A program made the translations under genes and the position numbers. The notes under the pieces are model-generated. The model searched no databases. It was not told the DNA's origin and saw only the letters and a program-made list of their open reading frames with translations. Below, one piece after another: positions 45,338 to 53,480 of a DNA stretch of 64,000 nucleotides (its first letter is position 1; the number at the start of each line of letters is the position of its first letter). The stretch comes from Pirellulaceae bacterium (lineage in GTDB: Bacteria > Planctomycetota > Planctomycetia > Pirellulales > Pirellulaceae). The stretch lies in the NCBI GenBank assembly GCA_019636385.1, contig JAHBXT010000004.1, positions 496,001-560,000 on the forward strand, read 5' to 3'.

Positions 45338-45736
45338 CTACAGCAATTCTAGGTGACCTGTTACTTGATCAATTTTCTGGGCGAAGTCGGGCCCGATGGC
45401 CAGGCATGTTCGAGTCGGCTGGCCATGAAATTCGGTTTTGCCACTGTCGGTGATTAGGTGGACCGCCAGCCCCAGTTCAATCGCCCTGTCATGGATGGCC
45501 ATCAAATCTTGTTCGCTATCGCAGCGACAACATACTTTTGCAGATGAGCCCATGAGCCAAGCTCGCTCGTGGTGCGGGAAATCATCCAGGCAGATGGTAC
45601 CCAAGCTCTGCAGCCGCTGCACGAGAAACGACATAGAAGCGTGCGCGCCTTGGGCAATCTGCTTTCCTCGGCGCATCTTCAGGTCATGCCGCATGACGAT
45701 CACCTGCTTGATGCTGCTAGCTTGCGATTCATCCAA
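45338..45736 (-). CDS. pth2: Peptidyl-tRNA hydrolase, Pth2 type
   Basis: Releases peptides from prematurely dissociated peptidyl-tRNA. The 132-residue protein matches the archaeal/eukaryotic Pth2 fold and not the usual bacterial Pth: KQVIVMRHDLKMRRGKQIAQGAHAS at the N-terminus (Lys and His of the active surface), a VHLITDSGKTEF segment with the conserved Asp, and TRTCLAIGPDFA at the end. The start is a TTG at 45736 with GGGAGAA about seven bases upstream. It lies just after tRNA-His but on the opposite strand. A canonical bacterial pth elsewhere in the genome cannot be excluded. Confidence 0.87.
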   Translation of the reverse strand: MDESQASSIKQVIVMRHDLKMRRGKQIAQGAHASMSFLVQRLQSLGTICLDDFPHHERAWLMGSSAKVCCRCDSEQDLMAIHDRAIELGLAVHLITDSGKTEFHGQPTRTCLAIGPDFAQKIDQVTGHLELL

Positions 45737-45890
45737 TGTCCAGTTCTCCCAAGGTCAGATGTTCACCAGTGAACAGCAGCCGCACATCGCAAGGTCAGTT
45801 CGCGAATGTTGGACCTCACAAACACGTTGTAGGCTCGCCGTACGAGTCGTTTCTACGCTCCGATCGCTTTGACTTTGGCATCCAAAAGTC

Positions 45891-46808
45891 TCATCCCGTG
45901 ATGCAATCGATCTGTGACTTCAGGTCTGCCGCCGCTTGGGGTGTCCATGTTGTGTGCAGCCGTTGCAATGCCGATTGGAGTTGCCGTCGCGCGAGCCGTC
46001 GCTGTTTATGCAGAAAGCGTCGCTGCTTACCTGTGGCCGACTTGGCGATCGACTTTAACCATTGGCGCGCGACGGCCAGGTCGTTGATTTCACCCTGGAT
46101 GGACTGCAACTGGGACATGACCGGCTTGATTGAGTTCCAATCCGAATCGGGAAGCGCATCGGCCAACACTTCTAGCGAGTAGCGCAGCCGCTTAGTTCTC
46201 AGACGAAACGCATGCACTTCGGCAATATCTACCAGCGGCGAGCTGCCAGCATTGTCAAATTCGGCAAGGATCGGCGTTATGCGCTGCTTAGACCAGGGCC
46301 GAAACGGTTGATCCCATTCAGGGCAGGCCTGGCTATCCAAAACGGCTAACATGGCTTGCTGGTGTCGTACAAATTTGCCGGAGTCAATCAAGCGAGCGTA
46401 CAATTTGAACAAAGAACTGTGTGCAGTTCGTCGCCTTCGTAGCCTGAGGAGAAACCGCCGAGCGCGCTGTTTAGATTTTCCGCCGTGGTCAGCCAATTCC
46501 CGATAACGTTTGATCAGCACATCCAAATCGCGTGTCACGCCGGCAGCTCGGCGAACGCGTTGCAATTGCCTGCGAATCCACTTGACATGTTTTCGCGGCA
46601 GCAGGGTCGAGAATATGGCGATGGCAGCGGACGATTTTCGCGCACAGACGCGCAACTGGTGCACTACCTCTTCGTCGCGGCAGTCCGATTCGATTGCGGC
46701 GGCGAAACACCTCATGAAGGCAGCCAGTCGTGTTTCAAGCTGCCCGACAGCCATCCGCAAAGTAACCGCACCAGCGGCATCGTCAACTAAAGCTTCATGA
46801 TCTGACAT
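45891..46808 (-). CDS. CHAD-domain protein
   Basis: Helical protein of 305 residues with the conserved-histidine alpha-helical domain. VHQLRVCARKSSAAIAIF is the characteristic first helix (His plus basic residues), RVRRAAGVTRDLDVLIKRY the second, and AEVHAFRLRTKRLRYSLEVL is the repeated half. CHAD domains bind polyphosphate through these basic helices and often partner with CYTH triphosphatases, but no CYTH domain is in the protein or next to it. The C-terminal tail is very Arg/Lys/Gln-rich. The ATG at 46808 is used. It diverges from the exported methyltransferase gene. Confidence 0.87.
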   Translation of the reverse strand: MSDHEALVDDAAGAVTLRMAVGQLETRLAAFMRCFAAAIESDCRDEEVVHQLRVCARKSSAAIAIFSTLLPRKHVKWIRRQLQRVRRAAGVTRDLDVLIKRYRELADHGGKSKQRARRFLLRLRRRRTAHSSLFKLYARLIDSGKFVRHQQAMLAVLDSQACPEWDQPFRPWSKQRITPILAEFDNAGSSPLVDIAEVHAFRLRTKRLRYSLEVLADALPDSDWNSIKPVMSQLQSIQGEINDLAVARQWLKSIAKSATGKQRRFLHKQRRLARRQLQSALQRLHTTWTPQAAADLKSQIDCITG

Positions 46809-46910
46809 TTTTGTGGCTCGCCTGTAATCACTCGGAAGGCTAACCTGCTCAGGGCACCTGCTTTCGCCAGTTTAATTAGGGTACCGACAATTTGCCAACC
46901 TGCCCTGTGG

Positions 46911-47732
46911 ATGAAATATATGCCTCGCCGCCGTTATCATGGTTGGTGGCAGTGCCTGTCGTTAGTTGCCCTGGTGTCATTGACCCCCAGTTGCAATCGA
47001 GATGTCAACCAACCCCTGCCCGACAAAACGACTTCGGAGAACAGCACCATGCGGCTGAAATTGGAAGGCGACCAAGCCGCCGATGATGCTCGCCACTTTG
47101 CGCGGCGGCGCGAGGCGATGGTCCGCTATCAATTACGGCAGCGCGGCATCAGCAACCAACAAGTGCTGCAATCCATGCGAACAGTGCCGCGACATTTATT
47201 TGTCCCGGCGGAGTTGGTCGATGCGGCTTACGAGGATCGACCGTTGCCAATTGGTTTCGAGCAGACGATCTCGCAACCGTACATAGTAGGGCTGATGACC
47301 GAATTGGTCCAACCGCAACCCCAGCATCGCGCTCTGGAAATCGGCACCGGCAGTGGTTATCAAGCGGCTGTGTTAGCCGAATTGGTCGACCAGGTGTACG
47401 GCATCGAGATCGTGCCTGCCTTAGCGGATCAGGCAGCCCAACGGCTAGTCCAATTGGGGTACGACAACGTCACGGTGCGCTATGCCGACGGCTACCGTGG
47501 CTGGCCTGAACAAGCCCCGTTTGATATTATCATCGTGGCTGCCGCGCCTACCGAAATTCCACAGCCCTTGCTGGATCAGTTGGCACCTGGGGGAAAGATG
47601 GTTATTCCCATTGGTGGGGCCAGCCAGGATTTAAGGCTGGTGGAACGGCTGGCTGACGGTGAATTACGCGAGCGACAGGTGGCTGGCGTACGCTTCGTTC
47701 CCATGACCGGCGAAGCTCAACGGCGGGATTGA
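46911..47732 (+). CDS. pcm: Protein-L-isoaspartate O-methyltransferase with export signal
   Basis: Repairs isoaspartyl residues in aged proteins using SAM. The catalytic domain (about residues 60-270) shows QQVLQSMRTVPRHLFVP, IGFEQTISQPYIVGLM and the SAM site ALEIGTGSGYQAAVLAEL, with LAPGGKMVIPIG later. Usual PIMT is about 210 residues. Here an extra N-terminus contains basic residues, a hydrophobic stretch and SLTPSC, so the protein appears to be exported, perhaps as a lipoprotein, although the lipobox is atypical (Thr at -3). The ATG at 46911 is chosen; Met4 is an alternative. The DksA-like gene follows on the same strand after 61 bases. Confidence 0.9.
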   Translation: MKYMPRRRYHGWWQCLSLVALVSLTPSCNRDVNQPLPDKTTSENSTMRLKLEGDQAADDARHFARRREAMVRYQLRQRGISNQQVLQSMRTVPRHLFVPAELVDAAYEDRPLPIGFEQTISQPYIVGLMTELVQPQPQHRALEIGTGSGYQAAVLAELVDQVYGIEIVPALADQAAQRLVQLGYDNVTVRYADGYRGWPEQAPFDIIIVAAAPTEIPQPLLDQLAPGGKMVIPIGGASQDLRLVERLADGELRERQVAGVRFVPMTGEAQRRD

Positions 47733-47793
47733 AACGCGGTTGATATTATGGTGTTTGTTATTGCTGAACCATCGCTCCAGTGAGGAATGCCAA

Positions 47794-48111
47794 ATGTCTA
47801 GTCATGATAAACTCAAAGCTCAATTACAAGCCAAACTGCAGGAATTGGAGCTTCGCGTTCAGCGGATTGACAGTCGGCTGAGCGATCCCGGCGTCGCCGA
47901 CTGGGAAGAAAATGCAGCGCTGCATAGCAACGACGAAGTCCTGACTGGCCTGGGAGAATTGACCGAGAAGGACATTCACGAGATTCGTTTGGCACTGCAC
48001 CGCATAGACAGTGGTACCTACGGAACGTGTGTTGGCTGCGGAAGCGAAATACCTAAAGCCAGGCTCGACGCCCTGCCGTTTGCCAGCACCTGCGTGTCTT
48101 GCGCAAGTTGA
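47794..48111 (+). CDS. DksA/TraR-family zinc-finger protein
   Basis: Small protein of 105 residues with an N-terminal coiled coil and a C-terminal C4 zinc finger (CVGC at 79-82, CVSC at 100-103). The coiled-coil tip reads DWEENA (36-41), a DxxExA version of the DxxDxA motif through which DksA acts inside the RNA polymerase secondary channel. It could modulate transcription initiation, as DksA and TraR do with or without ppGpp. The ATG at 47794 has GAGGA seven bases upstream, although the frame opens at 47740. A terminator-like hairpin follows. Confidence 0.88.
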   Translation: MSSHDKLKAQLQAKLQELELRVQRIDSRLSDPGVADWEENAALHSNDEVLTGLGELTEKDIHEIRLALHRIDSGTYGTCVGCGSEIPKARLDALPFASTCVSCAS

Positions 48112-48459
48112 AAATGGATGGTCTGAGTGAACTACTCAGTAATCTGCTGCTCGGTGTTTCAGGCCGAGGTTTTTTTGCAGGTGGGCTTCTGGGCGTATTG
48201 CTAATACACATCTGGTGAGCCGTCGAAGGTTCTCCCCCGCTGAAGCAAATGTGCTTATCCACTCATCCTCTGGGCCTGAGGCTTGAAAAGTGGTCAGACG
48301 GTACCTCGTACATGCGCGACAGACCGTTAGCCAATGCAAGCTAAAAGCACACAAATGAGCTGGCTTTGCTGGCCAGCATTTGAAAGAATTGGCGGCAATG
48401 GGAAGCGGATCGAATCGAGCATTGCATTTGTGATAACTTGACGCAAAGGTTAGTCGCAG
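48112..48459 (+). other. Intergenic region after the DksA-like gene
   Basis: About 350 bases. The first part holds two hairpins (CTGAGT/ACTCAG at 48123-48139, then the terminator at 48150-48176). The rest shows no convincing gene: short open frames on the minus strand have no recognisable protein features. A weak promoter for the following YihY gene may lie around 48420-48445 but is not distinct. Confidence 0.45.
48150..48176 (+). terminator. Intrinsic terminator of the DksA-like gene
   Basis: Stem CTCGG/CCGAG around a nine-base loop, followed by one G and a run of seven T. It starts 38 bases after the stop codon. Confidence 0.7.
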
Positions 48460-49482
48460 TTGGCCAGCCGAGATGAAGTTGATGCATTATCTGTCGTCGG
48501 GCTTTCGCGCGGGTTGAGCACCTATGTGGCGGCCACTGGAGGAACGGTTTGGTTAGCGCTAAAGCGCTGGCAGCGTGATGATGTGTTCTCGCTGTCAGCC
48601 GCCGTGTCGTACTATATGGCTCTTTCGCTATTCCCCATGATGCTGTTGCTGACCGGCGGACTAGGGTTAGCCATGCGTTATTCTAAATTGGGCAACGACG
48701 CGCACCAACAGATACTGGCCGTTGCCGCCGAGCATTGCTCGCCTTCGCTAGAAGCCAAGGTTCGCGATGTGCTGGATGAATTCCAACAACAGTCTCATGC
48801 CAACGGCCCCATCGGCGTGCTATCAACATTGCTGGCGGCGATCGGCGTGTTCTATCAATTCGAGCGCGCTTTTGACAAGATTTGGCGGTTGCCCCCACCT
48901 CCAAAGTTGAGTTGGCTGCGCACCGCCGCGCGCCTGTTGCGTCGGCGGCTGTCAGCTTTCTTTTTACTGGCAGCCGTTGGAGGCACGATCTTTTCAGTCT
49001 TCTTGACCAATATGGCTATTGCGGGGCTGAGTCGCTGGTTGAGCCATCATCATCGCCTGGCCGCAGTGCTGCTTTCGTCGACGGATTCTATTGTAACGAT
49101 CAGTCTGAACGCATTGGCATTCGCGGCTGTTTACCGATGGTTGCCCAAACGACCTGTGCAGACGCGCGTTGCCATACGAGCCGGACTGTTGGTGGCGGTG
49201 GTCTGGGAAGTTGGCCGACAAGTGCTAAGCGCGATCGTTGTTGGCAATCGCTACACAACGGCCTACGGCGCTATCGGCTCATTTATCGGCTTGTTATTGT
49301 GGTTCTATTGGGGAGTTGCACTGCTGCTTTTCGGTGCCGAGTACGTCTACGTATTATCTCGACGCCATGATCATAAAGTTGATCATCTGGTACAAACAAC
49401 CGACGATCAGAATGAGCCCCCCAAGGATTCTGAACTGCTTGAGGATACGCGGCAGATCCCCACTCGGCGACTGGCCGCCTAG
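48460..49482 (+). CDS. YihY/BrkB-family membrane protein
   Basis: Six-helix inner-membrane protein of 340 residues. Family landmarks are FSLSAAVSYYMALSLFPMMLLL at helix 1, the VFYQFERAFDKIWRLPPPP loop, KRPVQTRVAIRAGLLVAVVWEVGRQ, and TTAYGAIGSFIGLLLWFYW near the end. The family was once called ribonuclease BN, but that activity is not supported; its role is unknown. A charged C-terminal tail (KVDHLVQTTDDQ onward) is cytoplasmic. The start is a TTG at 48460 with AAAGG about nine bases upstream. Confidence 0.9.
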   Translation: MASRDEVDALSVVGLSRGLSTYVAATGGTVWLALKRWQRDDVFSLSAAVSYYMALSLFPMMLLLTGGLGLAMRYSKLGNDAHQQILAVAAEHCSPSLEAKVRDVLDEFQQQSHANGPIGVLSTLLAAIGVFYQFERAFDKIWRLPPPPKLSWLRTAARLLRRRLSAFFLLAAVGGTIFSVFLTNMAIAGLSRWLSHHHRLAAVLLSSTDSIVTISLNALAFAAVYRWLPKRPVQTRVAIRAGLLVAVVWEVGRQVLSAIVVGNRYTTAYGAIGSFIGLLLWFYWGVALLLFGAEYVYVLSRRHDHKVDHLVQTTDDQNEPPKDSELLEDTRQIPTRRLAA

Positions 49483-49840
49483 GCAAGCAGCGGTTGCCGG
49501 TTTATCGAAGCCGCCTTCGCCAGACGCTGGTCTTGCTCGGTATCCACCGTCCAGCGACGGTTGCTACGTTTGTGTCGCTCGCCCCAATACATTATCGACA
49601 CGCCCCATGCTATTCTCCCGGTCGAACGTCGCCTTGGAGAATAGCCCGCTGTGATTATCGGATTGGTGGAATTACAGTATTCTTAACCGTTCACGTCTAC
49701 GGTGAGCCGGCGCGGGGCAGGTAATTTTTGCCTTCATGTGCTTGCCTTGATCGAAAGTCTGTGGAGTTAGCGTCCTAATCTGCACTGGCCCCACTTGTTC
49801 CAGGCTACAAAACCCGCCAACGGTTACAGTCGTATTTGCC
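49483..49840 (+). other. Intergenic region after YihY, with REP-like pair
   Basis: About 360 bases. The first 90 bases hold REP-like copies 18 and 19. The rest shows no convincing gene, terminator or RNA. Confidence 0.4.
49507..49567. repeat. REP-like inverted pair, copies 18 and 19
   Basis: Copy 18 (49507-49530, plus) is a decayed GAAGCC, GCCTTC, GCCA, GACGCT, GG with two mismatches. Copy 19 (49544-49567, minus) is GTAGCA, ACCGTC, loop GCTG, GACGGT, GG with a perfect stem. They face each other across 13 bases. Confidence 0.7.
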
Positions 49841-50338
49841 ATGCATACCACAGACTCTTCCCCAAAATTGCCGAACACCCTCAGCGCTAAACAGCTGACG
49901 GCGGGGCTGATTTTGTTGACCGTGGTGCCGTTTCTGTTCGTGGTCGTGCTCTATTTTTCCCTGCCGGTTGGTCTGGGACCAGTATTGGATGCGCGCTTGG
50001 AAATCGGCCCGCGGACATGGATTTCAAACGACGGTTCGCAATCTCGACTGCTGCCCAGCGTCATCCTGACCAATGCGACTGAAGAACCGTGGGAAAACAT
50101 CAACTTGGTAATCAACGACCAATTTCACTATTACCATGGACAGACTTTGAGACCCAGCCACGAAGTGGTGATCCCCTTGAAGTTCTTTCACACGCGTGGC
50201 AATCAATTTTATCCCCCAGAAAGCCAGCCGCTGAACAAACTGACGGTGTATGCGCAGATACCTTCAGGGGCTCGAGCCATCAAAGAGTTCGAAGGTGATC
50301 AGTTACAATTTCCAAAGGTTGCCACTGCGGCACCTTGA
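49841..50338 (+). CDS. Small single-span membrane protein, unknown
   Basis: A 165-residue protein with one strong N-terminal membrane helix (LILLTVVPFLFVVVLYF, about 23-39) and an exported beta-rich part. I do not recognise the family. The exported part contains VILTNATEEPWENINLVIND, like an Ig-like or carbohydrate-binding type strand pattern. The ATG at 49841 is used. It lies 20 bases before the ATG of the BNR-repeat gene, and a TTG frame of that gene even overlaps its stop, so the two are probably co-transcribed and may work together at the cell envelope. Confidence 0.72.
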   Translation: MHTTDSSPKLPNTLSAKQLTAGLILLTVVPFLFVVVLYFSLPVGLGPVLDARLEIGPRTWISNDGSQSRLLPSVILTNATEEPWENINLVINDQFHYYHGQTLRPSHEVVIPLKFFHTRGNQFYPPESQPLNKLTVYAQIPSGARAIKEFEGDQLQFPKVATAAP

Positions 50339-50358
50339 TCAACATTCGGAACGACCTT

Positions 50359-51675
50359 ATGACCACTCAATCGGCGGGCAAAGCTGTTGCTATTACACAG
50401 GCACTCGCGGCCATGGGTGCTGTGTTTCTGCTACCGCTAGTCCCCGCCAGCGCGGCGGAACCAGACGGAAGGCTTCCTGCCAGCATCCACGTCACGCTGG
50501 TTGATGAACCGGTGATGCACTACGCAACCTTCCAAAGCCACAATCAAAAGGTGGTCGAGCACAACGGCGTGATGTATATGACTCATCTGCGAACTCGCAA
50601 TCCGGAATACACCGACCAGTCCTGGCGGTTATCCTACAGCACCGACGGTGGCGCTACTTTCGCGATTTTGTGCGAAGAGTCGGCTGCCACTAATCCGCCG
50701 GTCATCGAACTAGACGATGAAGGCAATTTGTATCTGTTTCGCGTCGACTTTATCAGCCAAGACGCGTATTTGGACCGTTGGCCGGCGGGTGCGCCGCGAG
50801 TGGCGTCGTCGCGGATCACCACTCGGATACCCACGGGAGCTGCCGGCAAGTACGCGGCCGCTATCGATGTGCCTCGCCAGCAACTGTATTTCTTTTCGCA
50901 CAATAACACGTTCCATCGCCTGAAGTTGAATGGTCAATTGATCGACTCGCGCACCCTACTGGCTCCTGGACCGAACGCTATCTTGCAGTATCCCTTACTA
51001 TCGCTCAGCCCCGACGGCAGATTGCATTTGGCTTGGACAACTCAGAAGCATGGGCAATATCTGTACTGGGACATTCACCATGCCTTTTCAGATGACGGTG
51101 GTACTACGTTTGCCAGTTGGCCTGTGGACGGGCAGTCAACATCGACGAATTTGACGTTGCCGATCGTGGCCGACGACACGGGACCCACCAGTAGAATCAG
51201 TCTGGATGATGAATTTACAGCGCATACTTGGCTGGCGAGTAGTCTGGCCACCAAAGATCACTGGCACGGCCTGTATTTGGCACAGACCAATCCGCAGCGT
51301 CAGCATTACATGCGGTATGATGCCCATACGGGAGCCAGACAACGGGACATGCAACCCGAGGTACGCGGCCAAGAGCTGAGTCTGAAAGGTTTGGACGGCT
51401 ATCTTGTCGCAGATCGGCACCATTCCCAGCGACTGTATGTGGTTGGAAACAACGCGGGACGATTGGCGTGCCTGGTTAGCCAAGACAGTGGCGACTCGTG
51501 GAACGACTACGCGGTTAGCCACCAGAGCTATGGCTTATATTCGATCGGCGGCTTTCGCTGCACGACTAGCGATGGAGCGATCATTGGATCGTTCACCGAT
51601 CAACAGGCTCCGGAGGAACTTACCGATCGCAAGTCTCGCGTGTTTTTCTTTCGAATTGCGTTGACGGACAAGTGA
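50359..51675 (+). CDS. Exported BNR-repeat (sialidase-like) protein
   Basis: Secreted beta-propeller of about 438 residues. The signal peptide ends near VPASAAEP (about residue 33). Asp-box/BNR motifs are visible as STDGGATFAIL, SDDGGTTFASW and DSGDSWNDY, the S-x-D-x-G-x-T-W turns of sialidase-fold propellers. Catalytic Arg and Tyr residues of true sialidases cannot be confirmed by eye, so it may be a glycan-binding or another glycosidase protein. The ATG at 50359 begins the signal peptide; a TTG at 50335 would overlap the previous gene. It shares a transcript with the preceding small membrane protein. Confidence 0.78.
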   Translation: MTTQSAGKAVAITQALAAMGAVFLLPLVPASAAEPDGRLPASIHVTLVDEPVMHYATFQSHNQKVVEHNGVMYMTHLRTRNPEYTDQSWRLSYSTDGGATFAILCEESAATNPPVIELDDEGNLYLFRVDFISQDAYLDRWPAGAPRVASSRITTRIPTGAAGKYAAAIDVPRQQLYFFSHNNTFHRLKLNGQLIDSRTLLAPGPNAILQYPLLSLSPDGRLHLAWTTQKHGQYLYWDIHHAFSDDGGTTFASWPVDGQSTSTNLTLPIVADDTGPTSRISLDDEFTAHTWLASSLATKDHWHGLYLAQTNPQRQHYMRYDAHTGARQRDMQPEVRGQELSLKGLDGYLVADRHHSQRLYVVGNNAGRLACLVSQDSGDSWNDYAVSHQSYGLYSIGGFRCTTSDGAIIGSFTDQQAPEELTDRKSRVFFFRIALTDK

Positions 51676-51742
51676 TTGGTGCATGGTCTCTCGCGTTGGC
51701 CGGCAAGATCGGTTTTGAAGTATTACGTAAAGGAACTCGAAA

Positions 51743-52489
51743 TTGACCAGTACTCACACGACTTCAAATGATCGGATACCACTAGCTTGGCTCGGCTTGT
51801 GGGCTGTGCTGTTGGGTGGCGGCTTGGTGGCCGCTCGAACGCTGGCGGACCCGCAGGGTGCGACGCTGGGAACTGTTGGAAGATTGGGCTCGTCGATCGT
51901 CCTGGTAACCATGGGCGTGGTCGCCTGGAAACAAGTATCGCCATCCAATCAGCGATATGCGCTGTTGATAGCGATTGGAATGTTTCTGGGCACGATTGGT
52001 GATTTTTTTAATGCCAATCAATTGAAGTTTGTGCCACTGAAGGATCCTACGCTGGGGGCCATCATTGCCTTTGGAATAGGTCACATTGTGTATATGAGCG
52101 GGCTGCTGATGCTCTTGAACAGGCACATGCCGTTACGCCCCAAGGCCCTGGTGGGAAGCGTGCTTTTTTGGCAATTGTTTGCATTGGCCGGCTGGTACGT
52201 GGTGGTCTACCAGGCTCCCCAGGACAGCCCGTTGATGTGGCCTGCTCTGGGCTACACGCTGCTGCTGGCGGGAACGGCTGGTCTGGCGACGGCAGCCGCC
52301 TGCCATCAACCTCCACTATGGCCGCTGGCACTGGGCGCAGCGTTGTTTTTGATCAGCGATTTGATCCTAGCGGTCGGGCTGTTTCGCGGATCGTTTCCAT
52401 ATCGCAGCGAAGCGGTATGGTTGACTTATGGTCCCGGCCAAATGCTGATCGTCGTCTCCACATGGCTGGTGGATCGGTGGCGGAAATAG
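51743..52489 (+). CDS. YhhN-family membrane protein
   Basis: Multi-helix inner-membrane protein of 248 residues. Conserved features are FLGTIGDFFN near helix 3, GHIVYMSGLLML, and AALFLISDLILAV near the end, with the Asp residues typical of the YhhN/TMEM86 family. Eukaryotic TMEM86B is a lysoplasmalogenase, and bacterial members may act on lysolipids or have another role. The start is a TTG at 51743 with AAAGGA eight bases upstream. It ends about 100 bases from the convergent trpA. Confidence 0.82.
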   Translation: MTSTHTTSNDRIPLAWLGLWAVLLGGGLVAARTLADPQGATLGTVGRLGSSIVLVTMGVVAWKQVSPSNQRYALLIAIGMFLGTIGDFFNANQLKFVPLKDPTLGAIIAFGIGHIVYMSGLLMLLNRHMPLRPKALVGSVLFWQLFALAGWYVVVYQAPQDSPLMWPALGYTLLLAGTAGLATAAACHQPPLWPLALGAALFLISDLILAVGLFRGSFPYRSEAVWLTYGPGQMLIVVSTWLVDRWRK

Positions 52490-52592
52490 CCTTGGCCGCA
52501 CTCGTAGCTCAGATGAACGGCGTGGAATCCCTGCCAGTCACTGTGATCGGTCAATCGACCCTCGATGATCGCGACCGCCAGCTCAATGCTTC

Positions 52593-53402
52593 CTACAAGT
52601 CCGTATACTCGGCTAGCGCTGCGATCAATTGTTGAACAAGTGTTCGGACAGCCGCCAGACCTTGCTGAATGTCGCTATGCTCAGCAAGTGCTCGTACGAT
52701 AGCAGAACCAACAATCAGCCCATCGGCCACTGGAGCCAACAGCCGCACATGTTCGGGACGGCTGATTCCAAATCCAATGCAGATCGGCAGTTCAGTTCGC
52801 TCGCGCAACCAAGCCACTCGATCCACCACGTCCGCAGGCAACTCAGTACGTACGCCAGTAATCCCAGTGACTGATACAAAGTAGATAAATCCGCTGGAGC
52901 TTTCCGCAATCCGCAACATCCGGTCTGGCGGTGTGGTAGGAGTCACTAGATGAATCAGGCTGTAGTCGCGAGCGCGACACCGCTGGCGTAGATCATCGGC
53001 CTCCTCGACCAATAAATCCGGAACAATTGAACCGGCCAACCCGGCGGCCAGTGAGTCGTCCAAAAATTTATCTGCACCAATACGCTGGATGATCGAATAG
53101 CTGATCATGGATACTAGCGGCATGGTCAGATGCGACTTTGCCTGACTGACCATCTGCATGATCTCGCGCAGTTTGATTCCAGAGTTCAATGCGCGAGCAT
53201 AGGAATCTTGAATTACTGGGCCGTCGGCGATTGGATCACTGTAGGGAATTCCCAGTTCTGCCAGCGCGCAGCCGGCCTCTTGTAGCACCTGCAGGAGCTG
53301 CGCCGTGACGGCCAGCGATGGATCGCCTGCCGTGACAAAAGGCAGAAACGCCTTTTTGCCTTGACTTCGCAAGCGAGCAAAACAATCATCAACTGCGGAC
53401 AT
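52593..53402 (-). CDS. trpA: Tryptophan synthase alpha chain
   Basis: Cleaves indole-3-glycerol phosphate to indole, passing it to TrpB through a tunnel. The 269-residue TIM barrel shows FVTAGDPSLA, the catalytic AELGIPYSDPIADGPVIQ (Glu and Asp), a PDLLVEEADDLR loop, and VGSAIVRALAE at the phosphate site. The ATG at 53402 is used. It follows trpB on the same strand with a 78-base gap; no other trp gene is in the window. Confidence 0.97.
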   Translation of the reverse strand: MSAVDDCFARLRSQGKKAFLPFVTAGDPSLAVTAQLLQVLQEAGCALAELGIPYSDPIADGPVIQDSYARALNSGIKLREIMQMVSQAKSHLTMPLVSMISYSIIQRIGADKFLDDSLAAGLAGSIVPDLLVEEADDLRQRCRARDYSLIHLVTPTTPPDRMLRIAESSSGFIYFVSVTGITGVRTELPADVVDRVAWLRERTELPICIGFGISRPEHVRLLAPVADGLIVGSAIVRALAEHSDIQQGLAAVRTLVQQLIAALAEYTDL

Positions 53403-53480
53403 GTGCGTTCCAAACCAGAGTAAAATTCAGTTCGTTTATGAGCGATACCTTGTCGACGACTACCAGAGCGGGCGCGGGCT

